Positions 26,201-38,200 of a stretch of DNA of 64,000 bases are shown in pieces. The notes under the pieces were generated by a model that ran no database searches, had not been told where the DNA came from, and saw nothing but the letters and a program-made list of their open reading frames with translations. Positions within the stretch are counted from its first letter, which is position 1, and each line of letters starts with the position of its first letter. A program made the translations under genes and the position numbers. This DNA comes from Atherinomorus stipes (taxonomy: Eukaryota > Chordata > Actinopteri > Atheriniformes > Atherinidae): NCBI GenBank assembly GCA_023101725.1, contig JALJCO010008736.1, forward strand, positions 62,001-126,000, read 5' to 3'.

Positions 26201-29200
26201 CAGCAGTTTTTTAGTGCTCGGTAGCTGTCAGTAAAGTTCTCCCGACCACCTTTCATATTAAGGAAAAACACATCAATCACATTAGTGGCTTCACCTTACA
26301 TAAGGGTGTAAGGGCATTTATTTAACTAGCAATAAAATTTCAAAGATCAAGAAGCTTTGTTTTTGGCTGGTACTTGAAGCATATTGTATTTATCTAATGT
26401 CCTTACCTTTCTATATAGTTTTTATTAGCTTCTTATTATATAAAATGTAGAATTTTGGAAGTAGGAGTTGCATTAAGGCAATTGGCTTCAATTTAGATAA
26501 TGAACAAGTTTATTTCCCAAAATATCAAACTACTCTGTTACAACATCATACTGTATGACTCAAAGACCTTTTCTTGTTTGGAAGGAAGAAAAAAAAAGCT
26601 CTTTTTCTTTCAGGGTTCTCAGGGGGCAACGGGGATTAGGGGGTCCTCAAGGAGAAAGGGGCCCTGTCGGCTTCCCAGGTTTTCCTGGAGTCACTGGCCC
26701 TCCTGGTCCTGGAGGGGTTGAGGTACATCTGCAACACCCAGGCTGAACACAGATGGAGATTTTATAACAGTTTCATTCTGCTTTTTTCAAATTTAAAGAG
26801 CTCTAACGGGCGACATGAACTCTGTTCCAGTGTATTTGAAACAGAAAGTTGTACAGTGTGTTATTCAGCCAGGTGAAGGAGGGCATGGAGGTGGAAAACA
26901 AGATGAGCTTGACTGATTTTGGTTTTCTTTATTTAGGGCTCGGATGGTGAAACTGGACCACAGGGACAACAGGGCAGCAATGGGTTAAAGGTCAGAACTC
27001 CCCCAGAGTCAATCAAAGGCGATTGTTTCAAGTTACCTGGATTATGTATTTAAAACCAATTAAATGTCTTCATGTCACATTTGTTGTTTGACCTAAACCG
27101 ACAGACAGTGCAAAAGAGCAGCCAAAATATTGGTCTCGGGCAGTGCTTCTTAATCCTGGTCCTCAGAGACCCCTGCCCTGCTGGTTTTCAAGATGTTCCT
27201 ACTTCAACACACCTGACTCAGATGAAAGGCTCATTAGCAGCTTGCAAAGAACTTGATGAGCAGTTGAGTTGATCTGAATCAGGTGTGGTGGAGTTGGAAA
27301 CCTGGAATATATGCAGGACAGGGTCCTTGAGGACCAGGATTGAGAAGCCCTGGTCTAGGGGTATGATTCTTGCCTGGGGGTGCAAGAGGTCCCGGGTGCA
27401 AATCCCAGATGAGCCCCCAATTTGTTATGGCTGGCTCACAAACCACAACAAAGAATGGGGAGTTTAGTAAAATAATATTTATTTAACATAAGCAAACAGT
27501 GAAAAAATAATTAAAATGTCAGGCCCAAGAGTGCAGTGGGACTGCTCCAGAGAACGGCAGAGCTTTTATGGAAAAAAGGGAAACCTTGGCCAGCCGCCTC
27601 CCACTTCCCCAATCAGTCCCACACACCTGAAAGAAATGAGTATTAATGAGTAAGAAAACCAAAACTGAAGACCCATGGGGTCGTCACAACTCTTATTTTA
27701 TATGTATAAAATGTCAAATTTCTATGTATCCATTTATTTTTGTATATCAATTTAACAAGAAAATCACTTCTTAGATATTAAGTAAAATTGGACCAAACAT
27801 ACATAAACTATGTGATTTTTTTTTTTTTTTTTTTTTTTTACCACAAGGGAACACGGGAACCGTTAATGTGAACTAACAAAGTTTCAGGTTAATACTAATA
27901 GTTGGCGTGGTTGCTAATATCTCAAACATTTTGAAGGGAAACAGAGGAGCAGATGGACGAGCTGGAAAACCGGGACCCAGAGGAATCAAGGTAGAAAACA
28001 CACACAGTTTACAGCAGCAACTTTTTCTCTGTCACACTGTAATGTTTATGCGTTTTATTTCTCCTTGATGTTGTCTTGTATTTTATTTTTTCTTTGCCAG
28101 GGTTTGACTGGACAAAGGGGTCACTCTGGTCTACCAGGCCCACCGGTAAGCGGGAGGTCTAAAACTCCCCAAAGCTCTTCCCATGTGTTCAAATTGAGAA
28201 AATACTGAGTATATAAACACGGCCTTATAGTAGCTAAAAAGAAATTTAAATATTGTCTCACTGTCCTTCTGCTTACTTGTAGAAATAGTTTTTTTTGTTT
28301 TTTGTTTTTGTTTTTTATTAGGATGAGTAGTTTTCATTTGTGTGTGTGTGTGTGTGTGTGTGTATCTGTGTGCTTTCTGGTTGATCTCTTCCAGGGTTTG
28401 CCAGGGCCACCTGGACCCAAGGGAGCAGAAGGAAAGCCTGGTACACAGGTTCCCATTCTCTATCATATTTCAATCCCATCACCTAAGATTCCCATGTCTG
28501 TGTGTGTGTTTTCCATGTAGTCCTGCCTCATACTGTATTAAACCTGATATTTATATAATAAGTAGGTGAAACCACTGCTCACTTTTTATTGCTGGAGTTT
28601 TCCTGGTTTTGTGTCTTTGAGGAGAAATGATCCAGCTTTTAATCTTACTGCACATCAGCAGATTCTGAATGATGAAGTGGTTGTTGGTTTAGACAGCAGG
28701 AGGCAGCCTTTGTTCAGTATGTGGTTGCTGTTCTGTCTCATTTATTCATTGGTGTAATGTCATGCTGAACTTGTGTATTCCACTACACTGTGACATTATG
28801 TATAATTGTTAAAGGCCTGAACACACCTAGCCTGGTACCCCAGCTTCACTATTGCCATGTATGAGATGCATGTCAAGTCAGTCTGGGCTCCCTCCATTGG
28901 AGACTGATTTCCAACTTGACACGAGAGGCGGGACTAACAGGAACAAATTGAACCAGAGAGAAGCGATCAGAGAAACACAGAAGTGACGTAAAGGTCTTTC
29001 TGTAAGAGGAAAGCCCTCAGAGTAGCAAGTTGTTGTGGTTTTAAGGACATGTGCAGCTCATTTAAGACATCAGAAAGGGCATCGTTATATAGTCGCTCCT
29101 CTGTGGCCGCCATTCTGACCGCTTATGGTTAAAGAACTCCGAAAAAGACGTGTCGTAAAGTCCTGTGCTGTGATTGGTCCGGTCAATTTTTTTACCAGAG

Positions 29201-32200
29201 TGGAAATCACTTCCCAATGGAGGGAACCTCGGCTGGTGTACCAGGCTATAACACACCAGCATCAAACGACACCCAAACAGCTACCCCTATTAGTTTGTAT
29301 ACCAATTCCCCACAACATTGGTGTTTGCTTTGTATTACTTTTTTTTTTTTTCTTCCCCATTGGCAAATGTGAAATATATTTATCTAAAAATAAATATAGC
29401 ATAGTAATTTTGCCGATAATCAATTGTAATAGTCATTAAAGGGATGAGTTGTGGGCAGATACAATTTATTTCTTCCATTGAATTAAAGTTTAGTTAAGTG
29501 TGGATCCCCATTAGTCTTCAACAGTGAAGACTATTCTTCCTTGGGTCCAGATCAACATACATTTTCAACATACAACAAACAAAAACACAGGTTAACAGGA
29601 TTAAAATACAATACTAAGCAAAAATTTAAAAGGGGAAAAAAAAACAACTAAATACAGCCAGTATACAATACCAAAGCATCTAGGTTTACAATGAAAATGA
29701 GAATAGAAAAATCATGTAGCCATCCTGGACTGAGCTTTACAACTCATCTCAAATTCATGGGCTTAATAATAATAATAATAATAATGTATGCTTTACTAAT
29801 CCCAATTAGAGCGCCAATTAGGAATTTGTTATCTACATTTAGCCCATCTCAAGTTGAACCTGAGAGCAGTGGGCTGCTAATTAAAGTGCCCGGGGATCAG
29901 TTGGAGGGAGTTACGGACCTTAAGGACCTTGCTCAGGGTCCGCAATGGTTCACCTGAGTGCCTATAAAAGTATCTCAGTTCCCAATTTAACAAAAACTTA
30001 TTTTTACATGACTGATAGCCTTTTTTTAAAAAAAATTCTTGAACCTTAATTTATTTTCTGTCTTAATTTGAGGTGTGAGCGTATTCCAAAATGTCACAGC
30101 CCTAAACATTACAGTTTTCTTAAGTGCCCCCGTTCTTGGTAATGGTAGAGTAAAATAATCACTCAAGGCGAGTCTGGTTGCATAGTCATGTTGAGCACTT
30201 GTCAGTTTTAACAGTAACAACAATTTACTTGGTTTTTGAACCAGAAATGTGAATGGACAAGTTCTTAGAAATAAACTGCACATAAAATAAGAAAAATGAG
30301 ATTCTTAAGAATCCTAAAAAAACAGAATGTTCAAACTAAATAATGATTAGGATAAAAGGAAAAACACTCTTTTCTAACCCAAATTTCAAAAGTTGGGATG
30401 ATGTAAATATGCACATAAAACAGAATGCAATGATTTTCAAACCTTGTAAACTCATTTTTATTCACCATAAATCTATCATTTTAACTTTGATAGCAACACT
30501 TCTCTAAAACAGAAAAGTAGGGCTGGAAAAGTAATTGGCACAAATGAAAAATAACTGGAAGGCAGTTGGCAACAGGTCAATGAGAGTATATGAGGAGCAT
30601 TTCAGGGAGGCAGAGCCTCTCGGATGTAAAAATGAGGTTCACCAGTCTGGGACAACTTGGGTCTAAAACGTTTGGAATAATTTTAGAAAAATGTTCCTCA
30701 ACTTGGAATTGTTAAGACTTTGAAGATCCCACCATTTACAGTTTTTTCACATCATCAAAAGAGCCAGAGAATGAGGAGGAATGTCTGGGACAAGACTGAA
30801 GGTCAGTGCTGGGCGCTGGTGATCTTGGTGCCCTCAGAGCGCTGCATTTAAAACAGACATGATCCTCTACTGAGAATCACTGAATGGACTCAGGAAGACT
30901 TCAAGAAGTCAGAACAGTTCAACATGAAATCCACCAATATTAAAGCTTTATACAGTATTGCAAAGAAGAAGCTAACATGATCCAGCAACATGGCTGTTTT
31001 CTATGGACCAAAGCTCTTTTAAAGTGATGTGAGGCAAAGTAGAAAGCTGTATTGTGGATAGATGGATCAAAATTTTGAATTAATTTTGGAAACCATGGAT
31101 GCCATGTTCTGCAGACTAAAGGGCAGAGGGAGCATCAGTGGACAGTTCAAATCCTGCATCGCTGATTGGATAGAGTTTGTCTATGGCGTGCAGCCTCCAC
31201 ATTTCTGAAGGCTGCCCACAAAGTACAAGATTGTAGAGCAACATCTGCTCCCATCCAGACATCTTTTTCAGGGAAGGCCTTGCAGATTTCAGAAAGACAA
31301 TGCTGAACCACATACTGCATCCATCACAACAGCATGGCTGAAAACAGGAGAAGAGTCCAGGTGCTAAGCTGGCCTGCCTGCATTCCAGACCTTAAAAACA
31401 TGTGGAGCAACACAAAACCAAATATCCAACAACAAAGGTCCAGGACTGTTGAACTAATGAGCTCATATTTATCTATGAAATGGTTAAATGTTTCAGTATC
31501 TGGTATGCTGTTTATGCTTATTGGGAATAAAATCTGAATTTTGGGGAATTTGCATATCATTGCATTCTGTTTTTATATTTTAAACAACTTTTTGGGGATC
31601 AGGGTCGTACTTCAACTAGCTCTCTGCACATCCGGACTCCCATAGAAACCCTTTTTCTATAAACTTTCAACAGCTCATTGCCTTTGCTTTATAGCAGCGC
31701 TGCTGTGTATAAAGAATCTTTTTTTAAAAGAAGTTTAACGGCTGGGGTCAAGGAATAACTATGCCTCCAGCAATCTAAGGAAGATTATCAGAGACTTTTT
31801 ATTTATGTATCAAATGAGAGTTGAAAATAGTCCATTTGACATTTATTCAAGCTTTCAGGATAACCACAATTTAAATGACTGAGAATCTCTACACCAACAT
31901 AATCTGTAAATTTGAAGGAAAATGTGTCAAATGTTACAAAAGCATACAGATTCGGGCTCTTATCTAGCCAGAAAACAACTGGTTTATGGTATGCTGCTTT
32001 AAAGACAGAATTATTGCTTTAAATATATATTTTTGTCAACTTATTAACTGAAAAACAGTCAAAACTGAAAGGGAACTTGTAGCTTGCACAGCCCGTGGCC
32101 TAAGAGTGGCAGCTGATGTGGTGCTGTTGGTGTGTTTTTGGCTTAGCAATACGAAACCTTTTGAGAAAATGATTAGGAAGAAATTGCATTTAAAAAACCA

Positions 32201-35200
32201 AAACAGTCACAAGATTGCACTGACTTTTTATTTATTGTAAAAAATTTGACTGCTGCTGTTTTCTGTCTCTGTTTTCAGGGCCCGTCAGGTGCTGATGGCG
32301 GTGCTGGCATTCAGGGACCGACGGTGAGGCTGTTAGCCGCACAGTGACCTCAGCGGTTAATGACATCATTCCTTCAGCTCTGCTTTTTTTGGCTTCTTGC
32401 CACAGGCTTCAGGGTTCAACAGAGTAAAAACACATTATTACATTTTTACAAGGCAGACCAGGATAAAATAATGGAGGATTTTATAGATCTGTTGGCGGGC
32501 AATAAAGCAGTCAGCAAACACTTGGGTGGGGGGAGAAATGAGAAAAAAAAAAAGGTTTAACAAGACAACTGCGTCTGCTACCAGCCAGTTAACCATCCAG
32601 TATTGATGGTGTTGACATGGAGTCCGCTGGTAGATGCATATGTGTGAATCACAGATGTGTAATTTAAAGGTGATCAGTACAACCGTTTCATCAAAACAAT
32701 TTAAAAAAAATAATACATCTACAGAACATCTAGACGGTGCAGATGAAGTAATAATTTTCCTTAAAAATCTTTTCATGGAATATAAATTTTGAGGGGTCCA
32801 AAAAATATACAGTCGTCCTTAAATTCATTCAAACCCTCCAATTAAAGAAGGAAAAAAAAATCAGCTGTCAGTGAAATGAGTTGAAATTGAGAAAAGTTAT
32901 AGATAAAAACTCTATGAAAACATGACATTGATTTTTAATTGGGGTTTGAAAGAAATATTAAAAACAAACACAAAAAAAACAAGTAAACCTTCATGATGGG
33001 GCTCAGAAGCTAAACATTTTGTTGAGCAACACTTTGAGGTAATCACTGAAATCATGTGTTTTCTCTAATGTTCAGAAAGACTTTTACACCTGTTGACAGG
33101 TATTTTGGTCCATTTTTCATGGGAAAAATGGACCAAAATGTGCTGCTAATGTGTCAGTTTTGTTTTTATTTTCTCCAACTACAATTCAAAAGCAATATTT
33201 CATTTCACTAAAATATAATTTTGTAATTTTGTGAATTTAGCCTTTGCTTTAATTGGAGGGTATGAATCATTTTGAGGACGACTGTAAATATTTATATGTG
33301 GCTACCATGCCAACATCTACACCCAAAGGATTCTGCACCATTTGCATTAGCTCAGGAGTTGCTAGCTTGGTTCCTTTGTGTAGACATAGCATCTTCCTTG
33401 TAACAATTATCCAATTCAAGCAGACAAAAAGCAAATCAGGATGAGGGTGAAGGTAGCAAAGGGCCTCAAAAGCCCCATGGAGGTTGGTTGCCCCTTTCCT
33501 CCTGGATGTGTAAGTTAAACATTTGCCAATGCTAAATAACTGTTAAGCAGTTCTGTAATGCTGCTAGTGCTAATTGAGTAAGTGAGTGTGAGTGGCAGGG
33601 AGGAATTAAACTTGTGGCTATCACTTAACAAATCCAAAAATGTCGGGACACGTTGAGCTAGTATGTGACTGCTGAACACTTTCTAAGTTAATAAGCTGTT
33701 AGCTTTAAAATGTCCCACCCTTATAAATGCATCAACCAAATGAACCCAGCTGCAGGTATTTGCCTCCAGATGAGTTCAACACTGATGCTGAGCAACAAGC
33801 CTGCAGTTTGTCAGTGTTTGGGTTAATCAGTGCTGGTTGAGCTTTTGTACATTCACCTGCTTCTCTTCACATACATGAAACACATATGGTCTTCTTCAAA
33901 CCTTTTAAGATTATTCTCTTAAGCATTAAAGATTTTCCAGTAAATCTATGGGTGCATAACCATTTAAAAGAAAAAAAGGAAAAAAGACCCAGACCACATG
34001 GTTTATTAGAGGTCTTGATCATCTAAGAAAACTGGCTGCACTACAAAAGAGCTGCAGCTGTTCTGGAGTTTTACAGTCACCACATTGTTGATTGCACAAA
34101 GTAACTGTTAAATACCTTTAAATAAAACTCATTATGGTCAAAACTTTATCCATCATAACATGGAGAAGCCTCATAAACTATTTAATAAAATGGCTAAGAA
34201 AGAATTAAATGGCAGATTAAACAAAGATTAGTAAATTACTCAGTCATCTCATATATATCCATGATTTAACAGCTCGCTGCTCCCTGTCAGTTTAGGGAAA
34301 TAAATCACCTTAAGTGTGTGTGTGCGTGTGTGTGTAGTTTTAATTATTACTCAGCGTTTTTCTGTTTATTGACAGTCAATTCTGCTTCCACTTCTGCCTT
34401 CCCAGGGTCCTCAAGGCATCGCTGGGGAGAGAGGACCAGATGGCTCACCTGGTTCACTGGTATGCCTTCATCTCATTTTATGGTTGTGCCATAAGATAGG
34501 GAGCACCAGTGGAGCTGTTTTTGTTAGACACATCACAGCCTGCCTGGGAATTTGTTTTAGATAAACCACTAAAAGAACTGAGAATCTGCTTCACATTAAG
34601 TAAATATTTCAACTGGCAGTAATAACTAAATGTGGGGAAACTATCAAAATCCTACAACTTTACTGTAGTGACAAGATTCCTTTGATGATGCCTCTAGTCA
34701 GTGAACAAATCTTGTGTTGGTGTGTTCATGTGCTGGCTCCAGTAAACACTTTATTGGGTGCAACTACCAGCTCTGGGTTGGAGCTACTTTTACCTGCAGA
34801 ACTGCTTTCATTCAAATTGAATGCAATGGATTCTAATCATAGACTCACCGCCCACTTTATCAGGTCCATCTTGCTTCCAGGTTGCACCCCTTTTACCTAC
34901 AGAACTGCCTTAATTTTTGTCATAGATTCAACAAGGTGTCGGAAACATTCCTCCTTCATACTGACATGATAGCATCACACAGTTACTGCAGACTTGGTGA
35001 CTGCACATCCGTGATGAGAATCTCCTGTTCCACCACGTCCCAAAGCAGCTCTGCTGAGATCTGGTGACTGTGGAGGCCATTGGAGTACAGTGCCATGTCC
35101 TAGAAAGCAGCTGGAGATGATCTGAGCTTTGTGACATGGTGCATTATCCTGCTGGAAGTAGCATTAGAAGATGCTACACTGAGGTCACAAAGGGATGGAC

Positions 35201-38200
35201 ATGGTCAGTAATGCAGACCAATATTCAAAGTGACTTAAATCTCCTTTCTTCCTCATTCTGATGCTCATTTTGAACTTCAGCAAATAATCTCAACCCTGTC
35301 TACATGACTAAGGCCCAGATTTACTAAGATCTCAAATACTGAGTGCTAATTTATTTGAGGTGCAAATAAATACTGTCTTTGCTGTTTGCAGGTGAGACTA
35401 AAGGTGAATTCCAATTCCTGTCTTAACCCTCAGTCTCAACCCTCATTCTCAAAAATGTGCACTCCTGCGAAGTCCAAGTGCTGTCCCAATTCTCAGAACG
35501 TTAAGGGGCAAGTTTGAGGGCTGAATCGTCAGTATTGAGATTCCCTGACACCCCCCTTGTGAGTAAGGGCTACCCAAAATGCAAGTGACAAAGAAGGCGA
35601 GCTACAAATCTTAAGTGTTTTCTTTGTTAATTGAGATATAAATATTACTAAAACCATTGTATCATCTTAGTTTAGGCCTTTGTTATGGATTAGTTACCAC
35701 ATTGTTGTATAATATTAATTTTCATTTTACGATCTTTTGGCAATAGCAGCCGGTGCGGTCAAACCATGTTGCTATCATTTAAGTTAAGTTAACGTTACAA
35801 AATGGTCATATTTCTCCATTCTAATGTTGTTGTTTTATCAAGATAACAGTCTGTATGACGTGCTTGTCCCGATAATGGTATGAGACGCCCATGCTAATGT
35901 CATGTCCCGTAGCCGCAGTTATCTATCGATAGTTCTGTTTTGTTCCACTGCCAGCATGGATGTGTCTCCTTGCGCTCTGCGCAGGTCGAGTCCTAACAAC
36001 AGGTGACGTGTAGGCCAGCTGACTGGCAGTCATCCAGGAATTCACAGAACCACAGTTACCTACGTAACTTTAGTTATAGCTGGTGTTTACCTTTCAATAA
36101 GCTGTGGTATGGGTGACAGCTGAATATCTCCGTGGTGGCTGCGGTTGTGGCTTGCGATTAAACAGGCAGGGTTAACAGTGCAAATAAATGTCAATAAAGT
36201 AAATTCTTCTTCTTCTTCTGCTCCTCCTCCTCAATTGACAGACTGAACGCCGCTTTGGTGTAATGCTGCCCCCCACAGTTTGAAGACATATCTCATTTAA
36301 AGAACTTTAACGAATCTGAATTTAGGAAAAAAAGGAAGAATAAAAAGAAAAAAAGAGTCCCCCCCACCCCCAAGACCCACCCCCCATTCCCCCACCCCCG
36401 AAAAGAAAAAGGAGGAAAGGAGGAGGGGACAGGGGGGAGCCCACCAAAATAAAGAATGATGATTAAAATAAAAATAGAATTAAAATATTATTTAATAAAG
36501 GTTTTTATTAATCCATCTAATTATTTAAAAAAAAAAAAAAAAAAAAGGAGGGGTGGGGGGGTGTCCCATTTCTAGGTCACAAAATAGCCCTTAACACTTG
36601 GTTTTAAGGGCTTCTAAGATTGAGGGTTAAGATAGGAATTGGAATTGGCCCTAAGACTGCTCACGCAATCACCAGCAGGCGCTAACAGCAGTATTTAAAT
36701 GAGGATTTAAATACTGCTTTGCCAAGGAAAGTTCAACACAGCAAGAAAGTTGTAAACACAAAATGAAATTCAACCCGATAGAGATAGAGATTACTAAGAA
36801 GAGGCTAAATAAAATATCTAATATAAGTGTGATGATTATGAAATAAAAACTTTACAACAGGTATCCCCGCAAAGCCTAAGAAGAAGCCCATTTATGAGGA
36901 CATGGAAAAGAAGTTGCTGTTGGAACAAATGAAACCTTGAAGATGGTCTGACATTTATTACACAGTTAATTGTGAAGTTAGTTAATAGTTATAATAGTTA
37001 AAAGTTAATTTCTTTACTACCATTAAGCTACAATGGCAACAAATGTTCTAAGTTGTTTGTCTAGAATAAACCCATTAAATAGTGATGTTTGCTTTGTTGC
37101 TTGTTATTGAATTAAATAATGAAAACCTAATGTGTTTCCCTCATAGCTCATGAGAAATGATTTTGACCCAATGCTGCATGTCTGCAGTCCTGCAGCATTG
37201 GTTTGTTGCTTCTATCTGCATAAAGCTGCCAGTTAATACCTGTTTTTCAGACATGCTAAATTTAGGTACAAAATTAGCCACCACAATCTGTTTTACAGTT
37301 AATAAGTTAAATTGCGTGGGGAAAGCTGATTTATTGCATATTCCCCTCCCAATACTTTGCACATTCTGGCAAAAACAGCCAGATTGCATGTTCATCAAAG
37401 GCAGATGTGATAAATGGATTGTGGGTGCTATTCTTCCCGTTTAACAGGTGTAATCCTCGTAATAAGCTGTTGGTAAATCAGCTGCAGCAGGTTTTTGCAT
37501 GTGCAATCAAATTTGCACTAGTTTTAATACACACAAACCTTTTGTAAATCGGCCTAAACGCATCAAGTTGCTGCCATGTGATTGGCTAAGCAGGTGTGCC
37601 TATTCAACTGGTTGGTGAGTTTAGTTGTGTTCGATATCCCTTTAGACTGAATCTAAGGCATCCATGTTTTTAAATGTTATGTAATGCATTCAGTCTGCAA
37701 ACCTGATTGCTTGGTACTTTGACTCATAGGTGAGACTTTTTTTTTTTTTTTTTTATTGGCAGGGACCGCCAGGGAAGACGGGGCCACAAGGCTCACCAGG
37801 ACCTCCAGGAGACAAGGTTAGACCTTAGATAATAGTCAGGGCCCTCATTGGGTCAACACACATACACGTTACATATTTTTTATATTGCCATGATGTGTGA
37901 CGTAGGTCTGTGTTTTCTCAGGGTTTTACAGGGAAGCCCGGCATGGAGGGACCTCAGGGCCCAGTAGGCATGTATGTAAGTGATTCCTCAGCTGACTTTG
38001 CCTTTGTGTGAATTAAAAAAAAAAAAAAAAAGCTTGAAAATAATTTTTAAAATTTACACAATTCTCATGTATAAATGCACATAAACAACTTTGTGTGATC
38101 ATTAAATTTTGACAAGAAGTCCAATGTTTTCAAACTATGTTTCATATGATAAAAGAAAAAATGGCAAAGACAAGTTGATTTAGCAAAGAAGAAATAAATT

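Larger units (their letters stand above)
34842..37621. repeat. Dispersed fish repeat interrupted by nested elements
   Basis: Outer repeat of the same family as 22121-22740: left part 34842-35308, right part 37558-37621 (GTTGCTGCCATGTGATTGGC ... GGTTGGTGAGTTTA). A partial extra copy of its start lies at 34750-34840. Confidence 0.7.

Noticed and set aside
27353..27419. Functional tRNA-Pro gene
   Set aside because: The anticodon loop has an extra base, the B box is altered, the 5' end is split by a MITE, and a CCA is present in the DNA, which marks a copied mature tRNA.
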